In this document: piece by piece, positions 16,576-25,480 of the stretch
Layout: each line of letters starts with the position of its first letter
Position numbering within the stretch: position 1 is the stretch's first letter
Source of the DNA: Elusimicrobiota bacterium
Lineage (GTDB): Bacteria; Elusimicrobiota; Elusimicrobia; JACQPE01
Assembly: GCA_016207685.1 (NCBI GenBank)
Contig: JACQPE010000083.1
Location: forward strand, 1-47,096
Direction of reading: 5' to 3'
DNA: 47,096 nucleotides
Notes under the pieces: generated by a model
Seen by the model: only the letters and a program-made list of their open reading frames with translations
What the model was told of the DNA's origin: nothing
The model's database searches: none
Program-made: the position numbers and the translations under genes

Positions 16576-17319
16576 TCACTTGACGAGAATTTTGACATTG
16601 CGCAAGGCCTCTTTTGCGGCAATCTGCTCAGCTTCTTTCTTATTTTTACCCACGCCGCGGCCCAGCATCTTTCCCTCGAAACATGCCTCAACCTCAAACA
16701 TTTTGGCATGCTCCGGACCCCAACTTTGGCGCAGACGGTATTCCGGAATTTTCTTATAGGTCTTCTGGATGACTTCCTGAAGACGGCTTTTGTAATCACG
16801 AATCACCAAGCGTTTTTTCTTGGAAACCCAGCGATTGATAATCAAATCCCGGCAAATCTCAAGGCCGCCATCCAGGTAAAGCGACCCGATCACCGCCTCG
16901 GCGCAATCGGCTAAGATATTCTCCCGCTCCCGAGCCATCAAGGTTTTTTTCTGGACATCTTCTTTGGAGCCCACCATGATGCAGCGCTCCAAATCCAAGT
17001 ACTGCGCCAGTTCCAGAAGGCTTTTTTTGGCCACGAGCATGGATTTAAGTTTCGAGAGCTTTCCCTCGTCGGCTTCGGCAAATTTACCGTAAAGATACTC
17101 GGCAATAAGCAAGTTGAATACGCTGTCGCCCAAAAATTCCAATCGCTCATTAGAGCCGCGCAACGCATTATCCGAACTATATGAGCTATGCGTTAAAGCC
17201 AGTTCGAGCAATTTTTGATTCTTGAATTGATAAGAAAGCGACTCCTCAAGCGAGCTTAGGGAATTTTTCCCCGGCATCAGTTCAGGTTTTTGCGTCAATA
17301 AAGAGAAAGATGAAGCCAT
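16576..17319 (-). CDS. rnc: Ribonuclease III
   Basis: Double-strand-specific RNase for rRNA and mRNA processing. The catalytic domain carries the family signature NERLEFLGDSVFNLL with the acidic residues that bind magnesium, and a second acidic site in LADCAEAVIGSLYLD. A C-terminal double-stranded-RNA-binding domain (DYKSRLQEVIQ to the end) is complete. The frame is open to 17541, overlapping acpP, but ATG 17319 has GGAAGG eight bases upstream and gives 247 residues, the usual size. It follows acpP, as in many bacteria. Confidence 0.97.
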   Translation of the reverse strand: MASSFSLLTQKPELMPGKNSLSSLEESLSYQFKNQKLLELALTHSSYSSDNALRGSNERLEFLGDSVFNLLIAEYLYGKFAEADEGKLSKLKSMLVAKKSLLELAQYLDLERCIMVGSKEDVQKKTLMARERENILADCAEAVIGSLYLDGGLEICRDLIINRWVSKKKRLVIRDYKSRLQEVIQKTYKKIPEYRLRQSWGPEHAKMFEVEACFEGKMLGRGVGKNKKEAEQIAAKEALRNVKILVK

Positions 17320-17386
17320 AACGTCAGCCTTCCCCCCGTAACGGGGGAGAATCATCAGTCGCAAAGCCTCGAAGGGAACTTGACGC

Positions 17387-17635
17387 TTATTTTTTTCCGT
17401 GGGTCCTAATATATTCGACCGCTTGACCGACGGTTTGAATTTTTTCCGCGTCCTCATCAGGAATTTCGGCATTGAATTCTTCTTCAAGAGCCATGACGAG
17501 TTCCACGGTGTCCAAAGAATCTGCGCCCAAGTCATTGACAAAATGGGCTCCTATTGTCACCTCGGCCGCATCAACACCTAGCTGCTCGACGATAATTTTC
17601 TTTACGCGCGCCTCAACATCATTTGACTCTGCCAT
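17387..17635 (-). CDS. acpP: Acyl carrier protein
   Basis: The carrier of growing acyl chains in fatty-acid synthesis. The phosphopantetheine attachment site is Ser40 in [19 protein letters not shown]. At 82 aa and strongly acidic, it is typical. GGAGGA precedes the ATG. It sits between fabG and rnc; the fabF gene that often follows acpP is absent here. Confidence 0.98.
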   Translation of the reverse strand: MAESNDVEARVKKIIVEQLGVDAAEVTIGAHFVNDLGADSLDTVELVMALEEEFNAEIPDEDAEKIQTVGQAVEYIRTHGKK

Positions 17636-17750
17636 TTTAAGTTCCTCCGATTTATTTTTCTAATTAGCCCGCGCCAGCAGTTAGGCTTTTATTCCACGCT
17701 TAAGCGTTGGATACCCGCTTAACTGCCTCAAACAGGCAAAATCCAGTCAT

Positions 17751-18491
17751 TTAAGTATACAAACCCCCGTTGACACCGATTACTTGCCCCGTGACATAGC
17801 TGGAGTCATCGGATGATAAAAAAAGACACACCTTGGCAATTTCCTCCGGTTCGCCGAATCTCTTAAGGGCTATGCCTGAAAGATACTGTTTTTTGACATC
17901 TTCCGGCAAGACGTCCGTCAATCGTGTCCTGATAAACCCGGGGGCCACGGCATTGCACAAAATTTGGCGCGATGCCAATTCCCTGGCGAGCGACTTGGTC
18001 AAGGCCAAAACACCGCCTTTGCTGGCCGCGTAATTAACCTGGCCGGCGTTACCCATCTGGCCGACGACGCTTGAGATATTCACCATCCGTCCCGAACGCT
18101 GCCGGACCATGATCGGAGTGCAGGCCTTGGCCATGTTAAAAACGCCTTTTAAATTAACGTCAATAACCGCATCCCACTCGGCTTCTGTCATGCGCAGCAT
18201 CAGATTGTCTTTAGTGATGCCGGCATTATTAATGAGAATATCCAGTCGGCCAAAAAATTCCATCGCTTTTTTAACGACGCCGTCGCATTCGGCAAATTTC
18301 GTCACATTGCAAAGCGCCGTAGTCACGGATTTTCCAGATGGGTCAAGCTCCCGTGCCGTTGTCGCCAAAGCGGCGGCATCCATATCGGCAAGCATGAGCT
18401 TGGCGCCTTCTGTTAAAAACAGCCGGGCCGTCGCTTTTCCGATGCCCTGGGCGCCGCCTGTAATAATAGCAGCCTTATCCTGAAGTCTCAT
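17751..18491 (-). CDS. fabG: 3-oxoacyl-ACP reductase
   Basis: Short-chain dehydrogenase that reduces 3-oxoacyl-ACP with NADPH. Visible motifs: TGGAQGIGKA (cofactor), NNAGIT, and the catalytic Ser141, Tyr154 and Lys158 (SVVGQMGNAG, NYAASKGG). The C-terminal VTGQVIGVNGGLYT is typical of FabG. No Shine-Dalgarno precedes the ATG; a TATAAT at 18511-18516 may supply a local promoter. The gene is separated from plsX by a 178-bp inverted-repeat element, at the point where fabH and fabD stand in many genomes. Confidence 0.95.
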   Translation of the reverse strand: MRLQDKAAIITGGAQGIGKATARLFLTEGAKLMLADMDAAALATTARELDPSGKSVTTALCNVTKFAECDGVVKKAMEFFGRLDILINNAGITKDNLMLRMTEAEWDAVIDVNLKGVFNMAKACTPIMVRQRSGRMVNISSVVGQMGNAGQVNYAASKGGVLALTKSLARELASRQILCNAVAPGFIRTRLTDVLPEDVKKQYLSGIALKRFGEPEEIAKVCLFLSSDDSSYVTGQVIGVNGGLYT

Positions 18492-18510
18492 TATATTCTA
18501 CTAGTCTAAA

Positions 18511-18516
18511 ATTATA
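18511..18516 (-). promoter_or_regulatory. Possible -10 box upstream of fabG
   Basis: On the minus strand TATAAT lies 19 bases before the fabG ATG. No convincing -35 was found. It would give fabG-acpP a promoter downstream of the inverted-repeat element that separates them from plsX. Confidence 0.3.
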
Positions 18517-18570
18517 ACCACCATAAAATCAAGCTCATCTTGGCCCGAACAAAAAATACCGTTAAGAACC

Positions 18571-18748
18571 AATGCCGTTCACTTAAAGCCCAAGCGCGCC
18601 ATTTTTGTCATTGCTGGCGCCCTGGGCCCCTACGGGGCCCGGGCCGGCACTCGAAGCTCCGCGGAGGGTGCTGACCCGCCGGAGGCGGGTCCCCAGCAGC
18701 CCCCCTGGGATCGCAATGATAGGCGGGGGGCTTTAAGTGAACGGCATT
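18571..18748. repeat. 178-bp element with 21-bp perfect terminal inverted repeats
   Basis: Positions 18571-18591 and 18728-18748 are perfect reverse complements (starting AATGCCGTTCACTTAAAGCC). The interior is very GC-rich and folds into nested short hairpins such as GGGCCCC with GGGGCCC and CCCGCC with GGCGGG. No open frame is contained. The size and ends suggest a MITE-like non-autonomous element or a palindromic repeat; flanking target duplications are not evident. It lies between plsX and fabG. Confidence 0.75.
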
Positions 18749-18762
18749 GCGTTAAAAAATGT

Positions 18763-19806
18763 CTAAGAGCCACTCAAAAATAAATCAGGGTTCTTATTCA
18801 GAAGTTCTTCATAACGATGCAGCATGACCTGGGACATTCCTTGTGAAGAAAGACGCGCGCAATTAATAAGAGCATTATGAATCGCCAAAGGCGTCGATCG
18901 CCCATGCGCCACGAAAACATTGCCACGCACGCCTAAAAGCGGGGCGGCGCCGACGGCTTCCCAAGACAGCTTCTTCTTTAACTTTTTAAGGCTGGGCAGC
19001 ATTAAAAACCCGCCGATTTTTCCCAGCAAATTCAAATTTTTTTTGAGCATCCGTCCCGCTTCTTCAACAAAGCCTTCCCCCAGCTTGAGCATAATATTGC
19101 CCACAAACGCGTCACAAACGACCACGTCTACTTTTCCCGTTGGTAAATCGCGGCCCTCGACCATGCCGGCGAAATCATCGCCCAAGGCCTTTTCGATCCG
19201 GGCATAGGCCTCTTTGACCGTGGCGCTGCCCTTGGAACGCTCCTCCCCAATGGATAGAAGCCCGACGCGAACTTTTTCCCGGCCAAAAAAAACCTTGGCA
19301 TAAAGGCTGCCCAAAATAGCAAAATGAGCCAATTGAATGGAATTGACGTCAGGCGACGCCCCGGCGTCCACCAATAAGGTATGACCCTTGCTATTGGGCC
19401 AAGGAGCCGGTAAACAGGGCTTGAATCCACCCTCAGGAAAAGTCTTTAAAAGATCAATTGACCAAAGAACGCTGGCCGCTGTTGATCCAGCGCTCACGAC
19501 GCCCTGGACGTCTCCCTCTTGATGTAACCTTAGGCACTGGACGATGGATGAGCCCTTGCGCTTGCGGGCAATGGAAAAAGTTCCCTCCCCCATTTCTACT
19601 GCGGCATCCGAATGAACGACCGAAATCGCCAAAGACCGCCATCGGGAATTCAATTTGCCCAAAATGCGTTCCAGTTCGCCGGAGACGCCAACCAATGAAA
19701 CCATAATCGTCGGCATGGAGCGCACGGCAGAAAGAGCTCCCGCCACCAGAGGTTCCGGACCTAAATCTCCGCCCATTGCGTCAAGAGCGACGGAAACTTT
19801 ATTCAT
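18763..19806 (-). CDS. plsX: Phosphate acyltransferase PlsX
   Basis: Makes acyl-phosphate from acyl-ACP for phospholipid synthesis. The N-terminal signature VALDAMGGDLGPEPLVAGAL is clear, followed by family segments such as VDAGASPDVNSIQLAHFAILG and VCDAFVGNIMLKLGEG. ATG 19806 was chosen over the upstream start because it begins the conserved region. It follows rpmF in the common order DUF177-rpmF-plsX. Confidence 0.97.
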   Translation of the reverse strand: MNKVSVALDAMGGDLGPEPLVAGALSAVRSMPTIMVSLVGVSGELERILGKLNSRWRSLAISVVHSDAAVEMGEGTFSIARKRKGSSIVQCLRLHQEGDVQGVVSAGSTAASVLWSIDLLKTFPEGGFKPCLPAPWPNSKGHTLLVDAGASPDVNSIQLAHFAILGSLYAKVFFGREKVRVGLLSIGEERSKGSATVKEAYARIEKALGDDFAGMVEGRDLPTGKVDVVVCDAFVGNIMLKLGEGFVEEAGRMLKKNLNLLGKIGGFLMLPSLKKLKKKLSWEAVGAAPLLGVRGNVFVAHGRSTPLAIHNALINCARLSSQGMSQVMLHRYEELLNKNPDLFLSGS

Positions 19807-19857
19807 GAATCCGCAGAACAACTTTGACGGCTGATGAATGAAGATTTGCTTTTATTA

Positions 19858-20076
19858 TTATTGTTGCTGTTGGCTGTCGTCTTTTTTGGGTTTTTCCAAC
19901 TTTGGCGGCAATACCGCCCGTCCGGCATAAAAACCGCAATGGGAACACACTCGATGCGGCAGCTTAGGTTCGTGACATTGAGGACACTCCGTTGTGGCCA
20001 CGGCCGCGATGCGCCAATTTGACGCTCGCCGGATTCCCGTGCGATGCCGCGTGTGTTTGCTCTTTGGATTGGGCAT
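19858..20076 (-). CDS. rpmF: 50S ribosomal protein L32
   Basis: A small ribosomal protein. The start MPNPKSKHTRHRTGIRRAS is characteristic, and two CxxC pairs (CPQC, CSHC) form a zinc ribbon. The tail PKKDDSQQQQ is a low-complexity extension. It lies between the DUF177 gene and plsX, as in most bacteria. Confidence 0.97.
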   Translation of the reverse strand: MPNPKSKHTRHRTGIRRASNWRIAAVATTECPQCHEPKLPHRVCSHCGFYAGRAVLPPKLEKPKKDDSQQQQ

Positions 20077-20094
20077 ATGGCTTAATTTCCTTCT

Positions 20095-20556
20095 TTATGA
20101 ATGGTATACGTTCTTCAGTTTAGCAAAAGGATTTGAGCCCGTGGGTTTGCACTGACACTGGCGCCGGTTAAAATTGGTGCCGCATTGATGGCAAAGACCC
20201 CTGCATTCCACCCGACACAAGGGCTTTCCCGGAATCCCCAAAACAATAGCCTGCCGGATTTGTTCTCCAACGTTTATTTGAGGAATATTTATGGCGTAGG
20301 TTTCTTCTAATTCCTGTTTAAAACGCTCATCAAACGCTTCATTGCAACGGGAACAAACCAAACGAAACTCTCCGGACACATCACCGAAGAGCAACAATTC
20401 CTTGCTGCCTACTGATATATCAAATTCGACATGAAGCGGACTGATCAATCGAACCATCTCCAATGGATAATCCGGGGCATAGTCCTCGATTTTATCCAGT
20501 CGGCCGCAAAAGTTGTATCCACCCTCCTCAATAACGCCTTGCGTCTCAATGATCAC
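20095..20556 (-). CDS. DUF177 (YceD-like) protein
   Basis: The YceD/DUF177 family is encoded immediately before rpmF in many bacteria and is linked to 23S rRNA metabolism. The sequence shows the family's beta-rich N-terminal half, CSRC in the middle, and the C-terminal cysteine motif CRGLCHQCGTNFN followed by CQC, which may bind zinc. Length 153 aa is usual. Position 18 bp upstream of rpmF supports the call. Confidence 0.92.
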   Translation of the reverse strand: MIIETQGVIEEGGYNFCGRLDKIEDYAPDYPLEMVRLISPLHVEFDISVGSKELLLFGDVSGEFRLVCSRCNEAFDERFKQELEETYAINIPQINVGEQIRQAIVLGIPGKPLCRVECRGLCHQCGTNFNRRQCQCKPTGSNPFAKLKNVYHS

Positions 20557-20601
20557 CCCGTCGCCTCTTTTTAACCGGCCGCACGGCGGCTAAAATTGAT
20601 A

Positions 20602-21675
20602 TCAAACAGCCGCGCCAACCGGGACTCTAAGTTTCTCAATAATGGCATCCGCCATCTGTGATGTTGTGGCGCTGCCGCCCAGATCATAAGTCACGGAGCG
20701 TCCTTCTTTAATAATGGAGGCAACCGCCATTTCCAAATTTTTGGCTGCTCTTGCCTCTCCCAGGTATTCCAGCATCAGTTGAGCTGAAAAAATTATGGCC
20801 GTCGGATTAACCTTGTTTAGTCCTGTATATTTAGGCGCCGATCCATGCACCGCCTCAAATAACGCTCCATTTTCCCCAAAATTAGCCCCTGGGGCGACGC
20901 CCAAACCGCCGATCAGACCGGCGCAAAGGTCGGAAAGAATATCGCCATAAAGATTCGGCAGCACAAGCACGTCATAAAGATCCGGCTTTTGCACCAACTG
21001 CATGCACATGTTATCCACCAAACGCTCTTCATACTCGACCCGGCCCTCATACTCTTTAGACACCTCGCGGGCGACGCTTAAAAAAAGGCCGTCGGTAAAT
21101 TTCATAATATTCGCTTTGGTTACGGCTGTCACTTTGCGACGTTTTTTCTTAACCGCGTAATCAAAAGCAAATTTAACAATCCGCCGGGAGCCCTCCGGGG
21201 AAATGGGCTTAATAGAAATCGCCGCCGACTCCGCGATTTTCCCTTTAGAAAGAACCCGTATCGTCTTTGCCGCTTCGCTGCCCGGCTCAAACTCGATGCC
21301 CGCGTACAAATCCTCCGTATTTTCGCGGACGACAACGAGGTCAATGTTCGCGTAACGCGAGCGCACGCCGACATAAGACTTGCACGGCCGAAGACAAGCA
21401 TAAAGCCCCAATTCTTGCCGCAACGCCACATTGACGCTGCGAAAACCCATTCCGATTGGAGTCGTGATCGGACCCTTGAGAGCGACTTTATTTTTACGGA
21501 TTGAATCAAGAACGTTTTGCGGCAAAGGCGTGCCGTATTTCGCCATGGCCGCTTCGCCGACCTCAACCCTCTCCCATTCAATCGCCACCCCCGTGGCCGC
21601 CACGACACGCACAACCGCATCGGTAATCTCAGGGCCCGTGCCATCACCCGGAATCAAAGTTACTTTGTAAGTCAT
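20602..21675 (-). CDS. NAD-type isocitrate/isopropylmalate dehydrogenase family enzyme
   Basis: Beta-decarboxylating dehydrogenase. The start [20 protein letters not shown], the substrate-loop arginines ([15 protein letters not shown]), [12 protein letters not shown] and the cofactor segment [17 protein letters not shown] are visible. The ENTEDLYAG segment favours isocitrate over isopropylmalate, and the length (357 aa) matches NAD-dependent isocitrate dehydrogenases. It would act in the oxidative TCA branch or in glutamate supply. The ATG lacks a Shine-Dalgarno; TAAAAT ends seven bases before it. Confidence 0.9.
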   Translation of the reverse strand: MTYKVTLIPGDGTGPEITDAVVRVVAATGVAIEWERVEVGEAAMAKYGTPLPQNVLDSIRKNKVALKGPITTPIGMGFRSVNVALRQELGLYACLRPCKSYVGVRSRYANIDLVVVRENTEDLYAGIEFEPGSEAAKTIRVLSKGKIAESAAISIKPISPEGSRRIVKFAFDYAVKKKRRKVTAVTKANIMKFTDGLFLSVAREVSKEYEGRVEYEERLVDNMCMQLVQKPDLYDVLVLPNLYGDILSDLCAGLIGGLGVAPGANFGENGALFEAVHGSAPKYTGLNKVNPTAIIFSAQLMLEYLGEARAAKNLEMAVASIIKEGRSVTYDLGGSATTSQMADAIIEKLRVPVGAAV

Positions 21676-21719
21676 ATTAAATATTTTATCAAATCCGGCC
21701 CAGGTGTTCCGAAACCAAT

Positions 21720-22247
21720 CTAGTTGATGCCGGAAATCGCTTCGGTTACCGCTCGACCAAAGGAATCCGGATCAATAGCCGGATAACGATAAAGCTCACT
21801 CTTGATTTGCTGAAATAGCTTAATCAGTTTTATTGGATCAACCAATCCGCTCTGGATAAAATTCTTAATATCCTCCACGTCCTGGGCATGACCGCGCTCA
21901 ATTTTGGACAATACTTGCGCGTAGGGATCATAATGATAAAAATGGACAACTCCGTAGCTGGCGATAAAAACGCTTCGGTCCTTCCATCCGGGAAGCTCCG
22001 GAATAAAATCCGAAGGACTGGCCAACTCCACATTGATTTTAAGTTCTTCTTTGATAACAGGGATTTGCCTAAGCAAACCATCCTCACCGGTCGTGGCGCT
22101 CAAATCCACATCGATTGTGGTCTCGCGCCAGCCATGAAGCAGGGCCGTGACTCCCCCCGTAAAATAGACGTTTGCCGGCTTCGTTAAACGACTGCCCAAT
22201 AACTCCATAAAGCGACGCAAAAGTTTTAATGTCGTTACTTGGCGCAT
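21720..22247 (-). CDS. Nucleotidyltransferase-like protein (DUF6036-type), possible toxin
   Basis: The segment [23 protein letters not shown] matches the nucleotidyltransferase pattern GG-(x)n-R-x-T-x-D-x-D, as in DUF6036/AbiEii-type proteins. Helical regions follow, with [22 protein letters not shown], which often carries a further conserved Lys and Asp. It overlaps the end of an upstream small gene by 13 bp. This arrangement is typical of toxin-antitoxin-like or abortive-infection pairs. Activity (NMP or NTP transfer to a target) is inferred only. Confidence 0.8.
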   Translation of the reverse strand: MRQVTTLKLLRRFMELLGSRLTKPANVYFTGGVTALLHGWRETTIDVDLSATTGEDGLLRQIPVIKEELKINVELASPSDFIPELPGWKDRSVFIASYGVVHFYHYDPYAQVLSKIERGHAQDVEDIKNFIQSGLVDPIKLIKLFQQIKSELYRYPAIDPDSFGRAVTEAISGIN

Positions 22248-22522
22248 GAGAGAGCCCGCTCAAAACTCACCAAACGGCGAATCCAGGAGTTATAAAGGGA
22301 ATGCACGGAGCGGCCAGGATTGGTTCGAGCCAGAAGCGAATAAAGTTTCTGTTCGGGATTCTTAATCGTATGGGCGGGTTTGTAACCCAAAAATCGAAGC
22401 CTCGGCGCGCCGATGGACACCAACAAAGCCGGGATATTCGCCCTGGCCCGAGGATTCTTCAGCGCCCTCAATCCCTCTTGGATAACATTTTCGAGCGGCA
22501 GCTTCGCGTTATTCTCATCCAC
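22235..22522 (-). CDS. Small protein paired with the nucleotidyltransferase-like gene
   Basis: Unrecognised 95-residue protein with the basic, helical segment GLRALKNPRARANIPALLVSIG. It starts with GTG six bases after a perfect TATAAT, so the transcript may be leaderless, and overlaps the following nucleotidyltransferase-like gene. By position it is a candidate antitoxin or regulatory partner. Nothing in the sequence proves a function. Confidence 0.65.
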   Translation of the reverse strand: MDENNAKLPLENVIQEGLRALKNPRARANIPALLVSIGAPRLRFLGYKPAHTIKNPEQKLYSLLARTNPGRSVHSLYNSWIRRLVSFERALSCAK

Positions 22523-22528
22523 CCTTAA

Positions 22529-22534
22529 ATTATA
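22529..22534 (-). promoter_or_regulatory. -10 box TATAAT for the nucleotidyltransferase-like pair
   Basis: On the minus strand, TATAAT ends six bases before the GTG at 22522, so a start point at the usual distance would coincide with the start codon. No good -35 was seen. Confidence 0.45.
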
Positions 22535-22557
22535 ACCCGAATTCCCGGAATGAATAT

Positions 22558-22661
22558 GGGGTCACATCTCTACATTTTACATTTCTATCAATACTCTTGG
22601 AAAAAATTGCTCATTTTATTTGGCTATTTTTTCAAAATGTAAAATGTAGAGATGTGACCCC
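22558..22661. repeat. 27-bp perfect inverted repeat with 50-nt loop (REP-like)
   Basis: Positions 22558-22584 and 22635-22661 are perfect reverse complements (beginning GGGGTCACATCTCTACATTT). The block lies between divergently transcribed genes. Similar GTCACATCTCTACATTTT repeats are, as far as I recall, found with REP-associated (RAYT/Y1) transposases in other bacteria. No transposase gene is nearby. The transcript would fold into a long hairpin on either strand. Confidence 0.8.
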
Positions 22662-22677
22662 TTCTATTTTTGATTAA

Positions 22678-24261
22678 ATGATGCCGATGCCGATTATTGG
22701 GACGGACGTGTTTTATTGGTTTCAAAAATTTTTAGGATTGACGGCGGCATTGTGTTTTTTTATTTGGGCCGCCAACGCCGGGGCTCGGCGGGCATTTCTA
22801 AATTTAGTGGAACGACTGGACAACGCGCGCAAAGCCCGTGTCATTTTGCTGGCGTTGGCGGCATTCTCTGTCTGGACGTTTCTGTTGCCGATTTTAAGGC
22901 ATAAGGCGTTTCAGAGCCATACGCTTGAGCTTGGTATTTTGACGAATGTTTCTTGGAATTTTTTGCAGGGAAAAGGATTTTATGACCCTGTAATGCATGT
23001 TCAAAATTATCTGGGGGATCACTGGCAGCCCGTTTTGGCGTTAATGGCGCCGGTATTTTGGTTTTGGCGCAACGCGGCGGCGTTGATTGTTATTCAGTCA
23101 CTGGGTCTTGTCGCGGGCGGGATTATGGTTTACCGGTTATCCCAAAAAATTTTAAGTCAGCGGAGCTGGGCTATTTTGGTTGCGGCAATGTATTTTTTAA
23201 GCGCGCCCATGCATGCGATCAACAGGTTTGATTTTCATCCTGAATTCTTGGCCGTGCCTCTCATTGTCGCGGGTTACTCAATGGCTTATCGAAAATTATG
23301 GTGGAAAGCATTTTTTTGTTTTGCGGCCTTATGGCTCGTTAAAGAAGATATGGCGATTGTGGCCGCGGCAATCGGCTCGCAGTTTGTCCTATGCGCCAAG
23401 GAATCCCGGCGTTTTGGAATTTTGATGATAACGGGCAGCGCTTTTGTTCTTGGGGTGGTTATTTTTGTTTTGATGCCCCTATTTTTGGATCATGCGACGC
23501 CGACTCATTTAGCCCGTTATGCCAATTTGGGGACGAGTTGGCCTGAAATATTCAAAAAAATTCTCTTAAAGCCACATTTTGTGTTATTCGAGATGGTCGG
23601 CCACAGGGCTTTTTGGCAGGGATTAAAAAATATGATTCTGCCTTTCCTGGGATTGCCCCTTTTATCTCCCGCGTCCTTTTGGTCGGCGATTGTTCTGGCC
23701 TGGCTGCCGCACGCTTTAAGTTCTTATGCGCCCCAACGCGAACTCGCCGGACAGTATGCCGCGGCATTTTTACCGATATTGACCATCGGTTCCGCCCATG
23801 CAATTAAAAAATTGCTAGAAGCCAACGGCGGCGTTTTTAGAGTGGTTGGCGCCTGGCTCCGTCAGACAACAGCCTGGCCTTTGTTGGCCGTGGTTATTTC
23901 ACAGTGGTCTTTTACGGTATCAAGATATTTTAGTCCGATCGATCCTGCGCGCCTCGATGTTCTTAACGAACTCGTGCGCCTTGTTCCCAAAGAGGGCACC
24001 GTATGCGCCCAATCGGACCTTGGCCCGCATTTGGCCTTCCGGCAAGAATTGACTCAATTTCCCGATATTAGCCAAGCCCAATTCATTGCGCTGGATATAA
24101 ATGGGAATAAATGGCCCTTATCCGATGAAGAGTACGGTCAAAGGGTTCAAAATTTAGAAACGGATCATTTTTATGAACTGCTCTACAACAAAGAAGGGGC
24201 TCGGCTTTATCGCAAAATTGCCGGGACCGGGGCCGACGGTAAAACATCAAATAAAGAATAG
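22678..24261 (+). CDS. DUF2079 family polytopic membrane protein
   Basis: A 527-aa integral-membrane protein with about ten or more hydrophobic segments. The DUF2079 pattern is visible: SHTLELGILTNVSWNFLQGK, GDHWQPVLALMAP and INRFDFHPEFLAVP, then LWLVKEDMAI. The family resembles membrane glycosyltransferases, with conserved acidic and histidine residues near the outer face; its biochemical role is not established. ATG 22678 follows the REP-like repeat; TATTTT lies seven bases before it and no Shine-Dalgarno is seen. Confidence 0.88.
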   Translation: MMPMPIIGTDVFYWFQKFLGLTAALCFFIWAANAGARRAFLNLVERLDNARKARVILLALAAFSVWTFLLPILRHKAFQSHTLELGILTNVSWNFLQGKGFYDPVMHVQNYLGDHWQPVLALMAPVFWFWRNAAALIVIQSLGLVAGGIMVYRLSQKILSQRSWAILVAAMYFLSAPMHAINRFDFHPEFLAVPLIVAGYSMAYRKLWWKAFFCFAALWLVKEDMAIVAAAIGSQFVLCAKESRRFGILMITGSAFVLGVVIFVLMPLFLDHATPTHLARYANLGTSWPEIFKKILLKPHFVLFEMVGHRAFWQGLKNMILPFLGLPLLSPASFWSAIVLAWLPHALSSYAPQRELAGQYAAAFLPILTIGSAHAIKKLLEANGGVFRVVGAWLRQTTAWPLLAVVISQWSFTVSRYFSPIDPARLDVLNELVRLVPKEGTVCAQSDLGPHLAFRQELTQFPDISQAQFIALDINGNKWPLSDEEYGQRVQNLETDHFYELLYNKEGARLYRKIAGTGADGKTSNKE

Positions 24262-24296
24262 GGCAAGGTGACGAATGTAAAGAAATTTTTTGGACA

Positions 24297-25472
24297 CTAC
24301 ATTAGCCGCTGATACAAATTTTCTTGTTGGCGTATCATGTAATCGATGTCGAATTCTTCGGTAATGGCCAAGGCTGCTTGACGGCCCCAGTTGCGGCGCT
24401 TGGATTGATCAGCGGCCAGATCGCGCAAAACGCGCTCTAAATCGTCAAGATTGCCCGATGGCGACAAGTGGCCGTTAACATTATTTTTGACGATCTCGAC
24501 CAAACCGTCTGTTTGATAAGCAATGACCGGCAACCCGATTGTCATGGCTTCAACCGCGCTGCGGGGCAGGCCTTCCCAAAGGCTCGTCATGACGAAAATA
24601 TCGCTGACTTTCAAAATATCCACCGCATCCTCGCGCCAGCCGAGATAGATCAAATTTGTGGGCACATGCCGGAAGAGCTCCCCTCTGGGACTTGGGCCCT
24701 CCCAGCCGCCGATAAATAAAAACTTAAGCTGCGGCAAATCAATCATGCGCTTGGCCAATTCCCAAAAATGTTCCGGGTTTTTTTGAGGCTTAAGATTGCC
24801 GACAGTGGTGACAACCAAATCATCCGGCCTTAAACTTAACTGCGATCTTTTATTCCGGCGCTTCCCCTCGTCCCAGGGTTGCAGCCGGTTCAACTGAACA
24901 CCGCTTCGGATCAAAACAGGCGGGTTCCGGCCATGGACGCCCCAGTGATCGCCATAAGCCTTGTTGCTCTCGGAAACATAAACAAGCTGCGTCGTGATTG
25001 CCGCCACCCATCGCTCCAGCCATGAAAGAAAAATAAACGCAGCCTTCGGCAAACGATCATGAAAACCAAAACCATGATACGTGTGGATAATAACCGGCGC
25101 GCCGGAGAGCCATGCCGCGAGCCTGCCTAATATACCAGCCTTGGAGGAATGCGTGTGCGTCACACGGGGACGGATCCTCATGGTCACAAGCCAAAGCTCG
25201 ATTAGAGCAGGAAAATCAAACCATGGCCGGATCTCACGGCGCATCCAGCCCAGCCAGTGCACATTAACATGGCGCGGCAAGTCAGGGATCGTCTTATCAA
25301 GATAACCGCCGCGGCCGCACGCTAAATGAATTTCAAAACGATTAGGATCAAGATGGCCGACGGTATAAAGCGTATTCTGCTGTGCCCCGCCGAATTCAAG
25401 CTTGGTAATAATATGAAGAACGCGAATTTTGGAAGTGACAGGGGCCGGGGGATGGGTCTTGGGAGTTGGCAA
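24297..25472 (-). CDS. Glycosyltransferase, GT4 family
   Basis: A GT-B fold glycosyltransferase. The N-terminal domain starts VLHIITKLEFGGAQQNTL, the classic GT4 donor/acceptor entry, and the C-terminal half has LKPQKNPEHFWELAKRM, then SLWEGLPRSAVEAMTIGLPV with the E-x7-E motif and NVNGHL. The frame extends to 25574 into the previous gene; TTG 25472, nine bases after that gene's stop, is taken as the start, with low certainty because no Shine-Dalgarno is visible. It is the last gene of the glycan cluster and probably adds a sugar to the lipid-linked repeat unit in the cytoplasm. Confidence 0.9.
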   Translation of the reverse strand: MPTPKTHPPAPVTSKIRVLHIITKLEFGGAQQNTLYTVGHLDPNRFEIHLACGRGGYLDKTIPDLPRHVNVHWLGWMRREIRPWFDFPALIELWLVTMRIRPRVTHTHSSKAGILGRLAAWLSGAPVIIHTYHGFGFHDRLPKAAFIFLSWLERWVAAITTQLVYVSESNKAYGDHWGVHGRNPPVLIRSGVQLNRLQPWDEGKRRNKRSQLSLRPDDLVVTTVGNLKPQKNPEHFWELAKRMIDLPQLKFLFIGGWEGPSPRGELFRHVPTNLIYLGWREDAVDILKVSDIFVMTSLWEGLPRSAVEAMTIGLPVIAYQTDGLVEIVKNNVNGHLSPSGNLDDLERVLRDLAADQSKRRNWGRQAALAITEEFDIDYMIRQQENLYQRLM

Positions 25473-25480
25473 TGAAATAA

